A model generated the notes under the pieces. It did no database searches and was not told the origin of the DNA. It saw only the letters and a list, made by a program, of their open reading frames with translations. The translations under genes were made by a program, and so were the position numbers. Positions 1 to 8,951 of a stretch of DNA of 64,000 nucleotides are shown here, piece after piece. How positions within the stretch are numbered: position 1 is the first letter of the stretch; each line of letters begins with the position of its first letter. Source of the stretch: Rhizobacter koreensis (GTDB lineage Bacteria > Pseudomonadota > Gammaproteobacteria > Burkholderiales > Burkholderiaceae_C); contig NZ_JABWMJ010000008.1 in NCBI RefSeq assembly GCF_013366375.1, positions 1 through 64,000 of the forward strand. The letters are read 5' to 3'.

Positions 1-88
1 CCTCGGGCATGAACAACTGTAGGTCGTGGCGTCGAGCGAGCCAACTCTGTTGACACTCGCGAATGCAACCTAACATCCCTACCTGACC

Positions 89-2395
89 ATGCCGTCGCGG
101 GCGGCGCAGGCCGGGCCGGGCGGTTTCTCGTACTACGACCAGGTCTGTCTGCCCGAGAACGAGAAGGACCTGCACTGGGCCCACGCCGGGCGCTGCTACC
201 GCTCGCAGGTGGTCATCCGCATGAACGGCCGCACCGCAAGCCGTCGCAGGACCGAGGCCTATCTGCTGACGCTGGATGACGCCGGCACGTGGTCTCCGGC
301 CGCACTGCCCGACGGCACCGTCTCCGATGGCAAGGTCGAGACCTATGCGCGATGCGTAGAGGCCATCTGCGGGCCGGCGGACACCTTCTTCACATCGGTC
401 TTCTCGGCACAAGGGAAGCGGCAGCTCAGCACCTACCGCAATGGCGAGATCAAGGCCCTGCTGGCCGATCTGCTGGGGCAGGAGGACATCCGAGCGCTCG
501 GTCAGAAGGCGGGCGAGACGGCGCGGCAGCTGAAGGCGGCGCTGGCGGCGTTGCGCGCCGAGGGAGCCGCGTTCGATGCCGAGCGCCGGCGGTCGGAGGA
601 AGACGCTCGTCGATGGCTGGGCGCGGACGAGAGGGTCAAGGCGGCGCAAGCCAGCCGGCAGGCAGCCCACGAACAACTGGAGACTGCGCGAACGCACGAG
701 GTGTCATTGATGGCCCTGCAGGAGCAGGCGAAGGCTGTCGAGAGCCGGCGAGCGCAGTTGATGGAGGAACTGGCCGGCGCCCGTGCCGTGGGTGATCGCA
801 CCCTGCAGGACCTGCGCGCGCAGGATCGGGAGGCAACGGATCGGCTCGCACGGCTCGACAGCGGTGTGGCGCAGCGTGTCGCGCAGGCCATGGCGCAGCG
901 CGAACGACTGGAGGGCCGCATCCATTCCCTGCAACGGGTGCTGGCGGACTGGGCCGTGGTGGCCCGAGCCGGACGCCGTCTGCCGCTGGCTACAGAGGTG
1001 GCGCGTCGTCGCGAGGACCGCGTGCAGTCGCTTCGCGATGCCGTCCAGGACCTTGCGCGTCGTCGCGATGCTGTCGCAGGACTCGGGCAGCGGTTGGCAT
1101 CGCTCGAGCGCGAGGCGGGGCAGGCGGCGCTCCAGGCGGAGGACCTGAGTCGCCGCCTGGCCCTGAGCGACCGGGTGCCCTGCAGCGGCATGACCATGCA
1201 GGGGCAATGCACCCTGCTGTCGGACGCACGCGAAGCGGCCGCGCTGGCGCCAAGCGCCCAGCAGCGCATCCGTCAACTCGCTGTGGAGCGGGACAGTCTT
1301 CGGCTTGAACTGCAAGCCCTGCAAGAGGCGGTGAGCCTCGACGTCGGCGCACCGAAGAGCCTGAGCCGGGCCGAGTGCCAGTCGAGGCGAGCCCTGGCCC
1401 GTCAGACGGCCTATGCCGCCTTGGCGGCGCGCAGGGCGGAGATGGGCCAGGCGCGCGCGGGTCTTGTCGAAGCGGAGGACGAACTCGCCGCTCTTTCCTC
1501 CGCTCCAGACCCGTCGGCCGGGGCGGACATCGCGATCGACACCGACTCCGAAGCGGCCGAGCGCCAGCAGATCATCGCCAGCCGGATGCGCGTTGCCGAG
1601 CGTGTCTCGTTGCTGGAAACTCAGACACAGACGGCCATCGAGCGAATCCAGACGGCGATCGACGCGCTGCCGTCGCCGCTGGACGCCGCGCTGCTCGCAC
1701 AGGCCCGAGCCCAGGTGGAGCGCTGGCAGGGTGTCCTGGACGAGGCGGAGCGCTCGTATCTGGTCGCTGTCCGCGACGCGCAGGCGCTTGCCGCGCTGTC
1801 GGCCCAGATGGAGGAGCATGGCCGGAGGCGCGACGCAGCCGTGGCCCGCACGGCACGGGTGGAGCAGGAACTCGCCAACTGGCTGCTGTTCGCCCGCTGC
1901 ATGGGCAACGATGGCCTGATCGCGCTGGCCATCGACGATGCAGGGCCGACCTTGTCCGGCCTGGTGAACGACCTGCTGCTGGCCTGTTATGGCCCGCGCT
2001 TCACCGTGGCCATCGAGACCTTGCAGGAGACGGCCAAGGGCGAGCAGCGCGAGGGCTTCGACATCCGCGTCTGCGACGCAGAGTCGGGCGAGGACAAGAG
2101 CGTCACGGCGATGAGCGGCGGCGAGAGGGTCTGGATCAACGAGTGCCTTGTGCGGGCCGTGGCGCTGTACCTGGCGCAGAACACCGGGCGGCGCTACGAC
2201 ACCCTGTTCTCCGACGAGACCGATGGACCGCTGGACCCGGAGCGCAAGCGCATGTTCATGGCGATGAAGCGGCGAGTGCTGGAACTGGGTGGCTACGCGC
2301 GAGAGTTCTTCGTGTCGCAGACACCGGAGTTGACGGCGATGGCGGATGCGGTGATCGATCTCGAAGCGATAAGCGCGGCGCGGTGTCCTGGGTGA
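89..2395 (+). pseudogene. 5'-truncated SbcC/Rad50-like AAA ATPase
   Basis: This is the C-terminal three quarters of an SMC/SbcC-type DNA repair ATPase. Long coiled-coil-like stretches rich in Ala, Arg, Glu and Gln (about residues 140-340 and 400-600) flank a cysteine pair (C365 and C374, in CSGMTMQGQC) at the hook position. The C-terminal lobe has an ABC signature (MSGGER, about residue 675) and a Walker B-like segment (TLFSDETDGPLD, about 705). Family members begin with a Walker A P-loop. None is encoded here, and an in-frame TAG lies at 20-22, so the N-terminal ATPase half is missing. The protein should be unable to bind ATP unless the missing part is supplied separately. The ATG at 89 is only the first in-frame start after that stop. 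Phage- and mobile-element-borne SbcC-like proteins are the closest type I recognise. Confidence 0.72.
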
Positions 2396-2422
2396 TCGGC
2401 CTCCGCCGTGCCACGTTAAGCC

Positions 2423-2452
2423 ACGTCCTGCCAAGTGGACTTATCAGGACGT
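2423..2452. repeat. 30-bp imperfect palindrome downstream of the SbcC-like gene
   Basis: Arms ACGTCCTG (2423-2430) and CAGGACGT (2445-2452) are perfect inverted repeats. The spacer contains a second inverted repeat, AAGT-GG-ACTT. Only the two dinucleotides between the blocks fail to pair. It has no T tract, so it is not a typical intrinsic terminator. A recombination core or a protein-binding dyad at the edge of an inserted segment is possible. Confidence 0.6.
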
Positions 2453-2495
2453 CATTTCGCGATGCTAATTATCTGAGGGGCAACGTCGCCGCTCA

Positions 2496-2537
2496 TGCAA
2501 CCAATGTTGATGCCACCCTGCAACCAAGTTTGATGCT
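2496..2537. repeat. Tandem direct repeat, two 19-bp copies
   Basis: TGCAACCAATGTTGATGCC (2496-2514) is followed 23 bases later by TGCAACCAAGTTTGATGCT (2519-2537), differing at three positions. It lies in the non-coding stretch 2396-2665 between two convergent genes, next to the palindrome at 2423-2452. Subterminal repeats of this kind occur at transposon ends, but no transposase lies beside it, so its origin is unknown. Confidence 0.5.
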
Positions 2538-2665
2538 TGGCCCGGGGACCGCGGCGCTCAACTTTCCACACTACGCCGATTCACTCGGCACAGCAACGTC
2601 GCCAACGTCGGGTGGCGGGCGTTCGTCGCTGCGCTTCATCGGCTTCAGCCGGCGCATCAGGTTCG

Positions 2666-4333
2666 TCAGCGTCGCGAGCGCTGGCCGGATGCCAAGTGCT
2701 CGCGGGCGAGGTTGCCGAACATCCAGGCCCGCTTCCAGAAGCCGTGGGCCTGCAGTTCCAGACTGACCTGCGCCTCGTACCCCGGATGAGAATCCGGACG
2801 CAGCGGCAACGGGTTGGACGTCAGCTTGGTTGGCCTGGGATGTTCCTGTGGGAACTGCTTGCGGTGCTGCCGAACGGCCGCTCTCAGTGCGTCGACGGCC
2901 TCACGAGCCGTGGCACCGAAGCCTTGGATCCTGACCTCGCAGGCCCTGGCCGCGAAGCCGCCCTCCCACGGGAAGACCCAGAACCGCGGCGTGCCGGCGA
3001 CGCCCAGCAGCCGGTGGCGCTTGGGCGGCGCGATCTCTGGTTTTGCCGATGCGCACACGCCCCAGCCGCCGTGCGCCGACCAGGTGAGGCACGGGCCGCT
3101 GCAAGATACGAGCAGATTCGCCGCCCTTTGCTGTTGGGCCGCGGACCAGGTGGCCCGCCGCTCGGCCTTGCTCGCGCGCGGCAGCGTCCAGTCGATCCTT
3201 GATGTCGCGGGCGCGCTGACGAAGCGCAGGTGTTCGCCGACGACCGCTGCCGCCCAGGTCACCTGGTACGGCGGCGGGGCGCTGAACCACAGGGCCGTTC
3301 CGCTCGGCTTGAGCTGGTCAATGTAGGCTGAAGAGGAGCCTCCAGCAGGGCCGTACTGCTCGATCGCCGCGTTCCAGTCGGCGAAGCCGGTCGCGGCCGC
3401 GTGGATGGCGAGCCTCTGTGCTCGTCGCCAAGCGTGCGTGATCGCAGAGCAGGCCGCTTGCCTGCGCACCCAGGCCAACCATGCGGCCCGCGACTCGGGT
3501 GGCCACGCATTTCCGCCGTCGAGGGCGCCTTGGACCAGCCCGTCCCGGACTGCTCGGTTCGCACCGGTCCGCGGATCACGATAGGGCCATCGCCGCAGGC
3601 CGGCATGGGCCTCCATGCACTCGGTGAACAACAGGTCGGCGAACGCCACCAGTGCCCCGTGCTGGTCGCACATCCTGGCGCCCATCTGCAGGGGATCGGG
3701 ATTCAGCATGAAGTCGATCGCGTGAGCCTCGGTGCCCCGAGCCACATGCCGCCTGATGTGGCGTGCCAACGCCCGGTAGATGGTCGTCGCGTCGTCGGTC
3801 GACCAGTACGGGCTGTGACTGCGGCGGCTCGTCGCTGCAGATCGGACACCGGTGGCAGGGCGAGGCTCTGCGCCGGCCCGCTCGATCGTCGACAACGAAG
3901 CTGCGCTGAAGCTCGCCGGTAACGGCAGACTGTCGGTCACCCGATGCGGGCCAGGGGTGCCCAGTCCAAGTTCGGCACACCATGCGTGGACCGACTCCAG
4001 GAACAACTCGTCGTGTGCCTGCTGGCGGTGCCTGTCGGCCGGAAACGGCCGCACAACGCCCGTCAACCGCTCCATCCATGCTGCGATCACCGATATCGGC
4101 GCCACCTCATCGTGTCGCAGCGTCGGACGCCGGCATGTCTGGCGGGTGACGAACGCCATTCGGCCACACCGGCAATAGCCCGGGTTCAGCTGGCTCAGGA
4201 CGACGAGGTCGCCGCTGAAGGGGTCCACTTGACTTCGGTGCAAAAGGTGACGGTTCGCACCCGTCCGCGGAGCGAGCGCTGGCGCGTGGCGCGATGCTCG
4301 CGAAGGAACGGCTCGGTCCGGCGTGACGCTCAC
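2666..4333 (-). CDS. Large protein of unknown function
   Basis: A 555-residue reading frame that I cannot assign to a family. Near residues 50-70 it has a cysteine cluster, YCRCGRMAFVTRQTC, which may bind a metal. The rest is soluble, Arg/Ala-rich and has several Trp-containing segments. No signal peptide or membrane segment is visible. The start is a GTG at 4333 with AAGGGG about nine bases upstream. An ATG at 4340 opens a different frame. It follows the 2H phosphoesterase gene by 22 bases on the same strand, so it may be the last gene of the cobalamin transcript, or an accessory gene inserted there. It converges with the truncated SbcC-like gene, with 270 bases between the two stops. Confidence 0.5.
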   Translation of the reverse strand: MSVTPDRAVPSRASRHAPALAPRTGANRHLLHRSQVDPFSGDLVVLSQLNPGYCRCGRMAFVTRQTCRRPTLRHDEVAPISVIAAWMERLTGVVRPFPADRHRQQAHDELFLESVHAWCAELGLGTPGPHRVTDSLPLPASFSAASLSTIERAGAEPRPATGVRSAATSRRSHSPYWSTDDATTIYRALARHIRRHVARGTEAHAIDFMLNPDPLQMGARMCDQHGALVAFADLLFTECMEAHAGLRRWPYRDPRTGANRAVRDGLVQGALDGGNAWPPESRAAWLAWVRRQAACSAITHAWRRAQRLAIHAAATGFADWNAAIEQYGPAGGSSSAYIDQLKPSGTALWFSAPPPYQVTWAAAVVGEHLRFVSAPATSRIDWTLPRASKAERRATWSAAQQQRAANLLVSCSGPCLTWSAHGGWGVCASAKPEIAPPKRHRLLGVAGTPRFWVFPWEGGFAARACEVRIQGFGATAREAVDALRAAVRQHRKQFPQEHPRPTKLTSNPLPLRPDSHPGYEAQVSLELQAHGFWKRAWMFGNLAREHLASGQRSRR

Positions 4334-4355
4334 GCTGCATCCCCTTGGGCGGTGG

Positions 4356-5012
4356 TCAGATTGTGCGCGTCTCGTGGGCCGCTGTGCGTGGCGCTAGGGT
4401 GAGTTGCCGATCCGTGCGCAATGTCTCGCCGATGTGGCGGCTGTCGAAGCTCATCCAATCGAGTACGCCGACTTCCAGATCGATCGCCGGCAGGGATGCC
4501 AGCGGCTGCAGCCGCCGTTCGATCTCGGCCATCGGCCATGCACCGGCATACAAGCCGGCTGTGACGTGGGGCACGAACGGTGTGGCGTCGAACGAGGGCG
4601 CGCTGCTGCGGCAGGCATCGCGCAGGCGTGCCAGGCTGCCGCAGTCGTCGTGCACTGCAAGGCAGGCCGCCGACGAGAAGCTGAACGCCCCGGCAATGCG
4701 CAGCCGGAACGGTTCGAGCCGCAGCGCCTGCATCGCTTCGACCTGCCGCTGCAGTTGATGCGGGGTGAAGTCGTCGGGTTGACGCCATTCGTCTGCCACG
4801 AACCCACAGATGTGCACCGTGACGTGCGCTTGACGCGCGTAGCCGGGCAGCAGCAGCGGCTCGAGCGCGGCACGGACATGTTCGAGCCGCTGCTCGACCT
4901 CGACGTGATCGACCGCAATGGCCCACACCGAGAAGCGTGGTCGCCCGCGGTGCCACTCGGAGAAGTCCCGCGCTTCGCTCGGGAGCGTGAACGCTTGCGT
5001 CGGGTCTGTCAC
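4356..5012 (-). CDS. 2H phosphoesterase / 2'-5' RNA ligase-like protein
   Basis: A 218-residue protein with the two histidine motifs of the 2H phosphoesterase superfamily: HVTVHICGF in the first half and PHVTAGLY in the second. Members hydrolyse 2',3'-cyclic phosphates or related RNA and nucleotide ends. The substrate here is unknown. The GTG start at 5012 is chosen because it overlaps the stop of the upstream phosphatase gene (GTGA), the same coupling used throughout this operon. An open frame extends to 5129 but overlaps cobC and lacks family similarity. Its place as last or next-to-last gene of a cobalamin operon is unusual. A role in trimming a cyclic phosphate intermediate is only speculation. 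Confidence 0.72.
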   Translation of the reverse strand: MTDPTQAFTLPSEARDFSEWHRGRPRFSVWAIAVDHVEVEQRLEHVRAALEPLLLPGYARQAHVTVHICGFVADEWRQPDDFTPHQLQRQVEAMQALRLEPFRLRIAGAFSFSSAACLAVHDDCGSLARLRDACRSSAPSFDATPFVPHVTAGLYAGAWPMAEIERRLQPLASLPAIDLEVGVLDWMSFDSRHIGETLRTDRQLTLAPRTAAHETRTI

Positions 5013-5560
5013 CGCAGCGGCCAGGGCAGGGGCACCTCGTTGCAAGTCGCATGCTTCGGCGCCGGGGGCCAGCGGTCGCTGAGGGGAGCTCCGGATCCGT
5101 GCTGCAGCCATGCGGCCGCCGACAGCCATCCGCCATGGGTGACGAGGATGCGTGCGGAACCCGGATCGAACGCGCGCACGCGCAGCAGGAGTGCGTCCAC
5201 GGACTCACCCCCGCCCGGCGCATGTGACCCGAACGCGGCGCACCAGGCATCGAACTCCGCGCGTGGCACATCGTTCCAGCGCAGCCCGTCCCATCGGCCG
5301 AAGTCGAGTTCGCCCAGGGCGACATCCAGCCGGTGAACCCATCCCCAGCGGGCCAGGATGCGTCCGACGACCACGCTGCGCTGCAAGGGCGATGTGACGA
5401 CGATGCGGGGCAGCCCGCGCCGGCGAGCTGCCGCCCGGATGCGGTGGGCCAGCCGCTTGGCGCGGCGACGATCGACCGGCAGGTCGGTACGCCCGATGCA
5501 GCGACCTTCGGCACCCTCGGCCCGCGGATGGCGCCAGGCCAGCAGCAGGCTGGCGGTCAT
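5009..5560 (-). CDS. cobC: Alpha-ribazole phosphatase-like histidine phosphatase
   Basis: A 183-residue histidine phosphatase family protein. The catalytic motif near the N-terminus is RHPRAEG (an RHG variant with Pro at position 3), followed by GRTDLP, the phosphate-pocket SPLQRS, and the second histidine in ILVTHGGWL. In cobalamin assembly CobC removes the 5' phosphate from alpha-ribazole phosphate or from adenosylcobalamin phosphate. The cobalamin context supports that role over a general phosphoglycerate-mutase-like activity. The ATG at 5560 overlaps the stop of cobS (ATGA). Upstream in-frame codons lie inside cobS and do not resemble the family. The Pro in the RHG motif is atypical and could affect substrate preference. 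Confidence 0.8.
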   Translation of the reverse strand: MTASLLLAWRHPRAEGAEGRCIGRTDLPVDRRRAKRLAHRIRAAARRRGLPRIVVTSPLQRSVVVGRILARWGWVHRLDVALGELDFGRWDGLRWNDVPRAEFDAWCAAFGSHAPGGGESVDALLLRVRAFDPGSARILVTHGGWLSAAAWLQHGSGAPLSDRWPPAPKHATCNEVPLPWPLR

Positions 5561-6348
5561 CGAGGCCACGCCGCCATCGCCAGCAACACCGCCACTTCGC
5601 CAAGCTGTTCCGCCGCGCCCAGGGTGTCGCCCGTGTAGCCCTGCAGCCGGCGCTGCAGCACGGCGCGCATGCCGCTGAAGAGCAGCAGGATCAGGACCAC
5701 GGCGATGCCGCCCGACAGCCACGGCGCCGGCTGCAGGGCCGCGACACCGCCCAGCAGCAGGGCGCCGGTGGCCACGGCCCACCCGACATCAGCGGCGCTC
5801 GCGTCCCGGGTCAACGCAGGGGTCTTGGCCTGGGCTTGCTCGCCCGCGTAGGGCAGCGTGCCCATCAGCGCGACGGCCAGCGCACGTCCTGCGGCGTGGC
5901 TGGCGACGAGCGCGGCCGCGGCAGCCAATACACCCTGGGACAGCAATGCCGCCGCCAGCAGCACGCGCAGCAGCAGCACCAGCCCCAGCGCCGCGGCGCC
6001 ATAGGTGCCGATACGCGAGTCCTTCATGATCGCCAACGCCTTCTCGCGCGAGGCGGCGCCCAGCAGCGCGTCGCAGGTGTCTACCAGGCCGTCCTCGTGG
6101 AGGGCCACGGTCAGCCACACGGTGGACACGACCGCCAGCGCGGCGGCCACCGCCGGTGACCACAGGTGACGGGTAGCCAGCAGGACGCCGGCCCCGACCG
6201 TCCCGACGAGCGCACCCACCAGCGGAAAGTGCCGCACGGCGCGGCGCATCAGATCGGCGTCGAAACCGACCCACGCCGGCACCGGCACGCGCGTCAGGAA
6301 CTGCAGCGCCAGCAGGAACAGGCGCAGTTCGCGCACCATCATCGTCAT
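5557..6348 (-). CDS. cobS: Adenosylcobinamide-GDP ribazoletransferase (cobalamin synthase)
   Basis: A 263-residue integral membrane enzyme that joins adenosylcobinamide-GDP to alpha-ribazole (or its phosphate), the last joining step of cobalamin assembly. It begins with LALQFLTRVPVP, typical of CobS. It carries the conserved polar segment HEDGLVDTCDALLG followed by MKDSRIGTYGA, thought to hold the metal and substrate. Five or more hydrophobic segments follow. Length matches the family (about 250). The ATG at 6348 overlaps the cobT stop (ATGA), and its own stop overlaps cobC in the same way. Confidence 0.93.
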   Translation of the reverse strand: MTMMVRELRLFLLALQFLTRVPVPAWVGFDADLMRRAVRHFPLVGALVGTVGAGVLLATRHLWSPAVAAALAVVSTVWLTVALHEDGLVDTCDALLGAASREKALAIMKDSRIGTYGAAALGLVLLLRVLLAAALLSQGVLAAAAALVASHAAGRALAVALMGTLPYAGEQAQAKTPALTRDASAADVGWAVATGALLLGGVAALQPAPWLSGGIAVVLILLLFSGMRAVLQRRLQGYTGDTLGAAEQLGEVAVLLAMAAWPR

Positions 6349-7403
6349 GACGTGCGCTGGCTGACCCCGGCCGAGGCGAAGCTCGCCATCTCCGCCAGCA
6401 CGCGGCAGGCGGATTCGAGCAGTGGCCACGCCAGCGCGGCGCCCGAGCCCTCTCCGAGCCGCAGGTCCAGGTCCAGCAGAGCCTGCACGCCCAGGTGCTT
6501 CAGCCAGCGGCTGTGCCCGGTCTCCTGCGAGCAGTGCGCGAAGACGCAATGTGCGAGCACCGCCGGCTGCAATGCCGCCGCGACCGCCACCGCGGCCGTC
6601 GTGATGAAGCCGTCGACCACGACCACGCGCCCGCTGGCCGCTGCCTGCTGCACCGCCCCGACCATGGTGGCGATCTCCAGGCCGCCGAGCGCGGCCAGGG
6701 CCTGCAGCGGGTGCGTGGCCTGGGCGTTGGCCGCCAGCGCCTCGGCCAGCACCGCGCGCTTGGCGGCGAGCCCCGCATCGTCCAGGCCGGTCCCGCGCCC
6801 GGTGCAGGCCCCCAGCGGTTCGCCGGTCAGGCGGACCATCAGCAGGGCCGCTGCCGAGGTGTTGGCAATGCCCATCTCGCCCAGCAGCAGCACGTTGCCG
6901 GGCAGCCCCGCGACGAGGCGCCGGCCCTGCGCGATGGCCGTGCGGCATTGCGTGTCGCTCATCGCCGGGCCTCGGCTGGCATCGGCGGTGCCACGCTCGG
7001 CGCCGGGCACCTTCAGCCGGGCCAGCATCGGATGCGGCTCGAACTCGGCGGCGACGCCGCAGTCGGCCACCGTCAAGGCAAGACCGTGCTGCCGTGCGAG
7101 CACGGAGACGGCCGCGCCCCCGGCCAGAAAGTTCAGCACCATCTGCCTCGTCACCTCGGCCGGATAGGCCGACACGCCGCGCGCGGCCATGCCGTGGTCA
7201 GCGGCGAACACCACCATCTGTGGCGCGTGCAGCGCGGGTTGGTCGGTACCGAGCGCGACCGCGAGCTGCACCGTCAGCGATTCGAGCCGGCCCAGGGCGC
7301 CCAGCGGCTTGGTCTTGGCATCGAGTTGCGACTGCACGCGCAGGCGCAGTGCGTCGCGATCACCGGTTGGCAGCGGCAGTGTCGTTTCGAGGTCAGTATT
7401 CAT
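6345..7403 (-). CDS. cobT: Nicotinate-nucleotide--dimethylbenzimidazole phosphoribosyltransferase
   Basis: A 352-residue soluble enzyme that transfers phosphoribose from nicotinate mononucleotide to the lower-ligand base, giving alpha-ribazole 5'-phosphate. Family motifs are in order: KTKPLGALGRLE near residue 32, the FAADHGMAARGVSAYP segment that binds substrate, LLGEMGIANT, and the C-terminal DLDLRLGEGSGAAL with the catalytic glutamate. Length is normal for CobT. The ATG at 7403 lies three bases beyond the cobQ stop, one of the few junctions here without overlap. Confidence 0.95.
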   Translation of the reverse strand: MNTDLETTLPLPTGDRDALRLRVQSQLDAKTKPLGALGRLESLTVQLAVALGTDQPALHAPQMVVFAADHGMAARGVSAYPAEVTRQMVLNFLAGGAAVSVLARQHGLALTVADCGVAAEFEPHPMLARLKVPGAERGTADASRGPAMSDTQCRTAIAQGRRLVAGLPGNVLLLGEMGIANTSAAALLMVRLTGEPLGACTGRGTGLDDAGLAAKRAVLAEALAANAQATHPLQALAALGGLEIATMVGAVQQAAASGRVVVVDGFITTAAVAVAAALQPAVLAHCVFAHCSQETGHSRWLKHLGVQALLDLDLRLGEGSGAALAWPLLESACRVLAEMASFASAGVSQRTS

Positions 7404-7406
7404 GGC

Positions 7407-8951
7407 TCAGCAGTGGAACAGCGCGCGCAGCGTGGCCGCGCCGAGGTGGGTGTCGATGAAGTCGGCCAGGCCATCGAAGCTGGCGTCCAGTGTGCGGACC
7501 TGCTGGCCGAAGAGAGCGCGCAGCACCGCAGCGTCCTCGAACAGCCCATGGGTGGCGATGCCGAGCACGTTGTGCCGGTGCGGCTGCGCCGGGTCGCCGG
7601 CGGCCGACCAGCCGATCGGCTGGCCGTCGGCATCGTGCAGGGCCGGCGTGGCGGCGAGGGCAGCGCCGTCCACGGGTTGCGTGCGCCCGCAGCGGATCTC
7701 GTAGGCGGGCCAGCGCTGCGATGAGAGCGCGTTCCAGGGGGCGACAGCCCGAGCGAGCTCCGCGAACTGCACCGGCGCCGCGCGCAGCCGCTTGGGTGCC
7801 GCGTAGTGCGTGGCCAGCGGCAGCAGACCCAGGCCCGGCAGGGGGCCATGGGCTTCGCCGTCCACGCCGTCGGGGTCGCCGAGTAAGGTGCCCAGCGCCT
7901 GCAGTCCGCCACAGATGCCCAGCACGGGCCGCCCGGCGCGCGCATGCTGCACGATCGCCCTGCCCAGGCCTTGCGCCTGCAGCCAGACCAGGTCACCGCT
8001 GACCTGCTTGGAGCCGGGCAGCACGATCCAGTCGGCGCCGTCGAGCTCGCCGACCGTGCGCACCCAGCGCACCGAGGCCACGGCCGCCAGCGGCTGGAAC
8101 TCGTCGAGGTTGCTGAGGTGCGGCCAGGCGACGATGGCCACGCGCGGGCCTCCGGACGCGCCGCTCGCCGTGCCGTACAGCCCGTCTTCCTCCGGCAGGC
8201 CATGGTCGCGGAGCATCGGCAGCACGCCCAGCATCGGCACGCCGGTCAGGGCCTGCAGCCGTTGCGGCCCCGGCGCCAGCAGCGTGGCGTCGCCGCGGAA
8301 CTTGTTGAGCACGAAGCCGGTGACGCTCCCGCGCAGGTCGTCGGGCAGCAGAGCCCAGGTGCCGTGCAGGTGGGCGAAGGCGCCGCCGCGGTCGATGTCG
8401 ACCACCAGCAGCGCGCGCAGGGTGGAGATCTCGCTTGCCCAGCGTGCCGTGCCCAGGTTGACGTAGTCCTGCGGCGCGAGGTTGATCTCCGCGGGCGATC
8501 CGGCCCCCTCGATCACCAGCACCTCATGCCGGGCGGTCAGGCGCTCGAAGCTCGCTCGCGCAGCGGACGCGAGCCGGGCGCTGCGTTCCCTCCAGGGCAT
8601 GCGCGACAGCGCGGCATCGACGCGGCCCTGCACGACCACCTGGCTGGCGGTGTCGCGCTCGGGCTTGAGCAGCACGGGGTTCATGTCCACGTGCGGCATC
8701 GCGCGTGCAGCCAGGGCCTGGAAGTACTGGGCCGAGCCGATCTCGCCGCATTCGCCTTCGAGTCCCGACGCCGACCTGTTCGCGTCCGGGGGCATGGACA
8801 ACGGCACGACACGCGCGTTGTTGCTCATGTTCTGGGCCTTGAACGGCGCCACGTCCAGGCCCTCGCGCGCAGCCCAGCGGCACAGCGCGGTGGCCAGCAG
8901 GCTTTTTCCCGCCCCGCTGCTCGCACCCCAGACCATCAAGGCTGTCTTCAT
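7407..8951 (-). CDS. cobQ: Cobyric acid synthase
   Basis: A 514-residue glutamine-dependent amidotransferase that amidates positions b, d, e and g of adenosylcobyrinic acid a,c-diamide. The N-terminal dethiobiotin-synthetase-like domain has the P-loop WGASSGAGKS and FKAQNMSNNA. The C-terminal class-I glutaminase domain has the nucleophile region GICGGLQALG and later histidine-containing segments. The ATG at 8951 is preferred over upstream in-frame codons because it overlaps the cobD stop (ATGA) and begins directly at the P-loop. Neighbours on both sides are late cobalamin genes. Confidence 0.95.
   Translation of the reverse strand: MKTALMVWGASSGAGKSLLATALCRWAAREGLDVAPFKAQNMSNNARVVPLSMPPDANRSASGLEGECGEIGSAQYFQALAARAMPHVDMNPVLLKPERDTASQVVVQGRVDAALSRMPWRERSARLASAARASFERLTARHEVLVIEGAGSPAEINLAPQDYVNLGTARWASEISTLRALLVVDIDRGGAFAHLHGTWALLPDDLRGSVTGFVLNKFRGDATLLAPGPQRLQALTGVPMLGVLPMLRDHGLPEEDGLYGTASGASGGPRVAIVAWPHLSNLDEFQPLAAVASVRWVRTVGELDGADWIVLPGSKQVSGDLVWLQAQGLGRAIVQHARAGRPVLGICGGLQALGTLLGDPDGVDGEAHGPLPGLGLLPLATHYAAPKRLRAAPVQFAELARAVAPWNALSSQRWPAYEIRCGRTQPVDGAALAATPALHDADGQPIGWSAAGDPAQPHRHNVLGIATHGLFEDAAVLRALFGQQVRTLDASFDGLADFIDTHLGAATLRALFHC

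Noticed and set aside
704-2434. A 576-codon minus-strand frame opposite the SbcC-like gene
   Set aside because: No family motifs, no ribosome binding site and biased composition. The plus-strand frame has clear SMC features.
1-4333. A prophage
   Set aside because: One truncated SbcC-like gene and one unknown gene are present. No capsid, terminase, integrase or lysis genes are seen.
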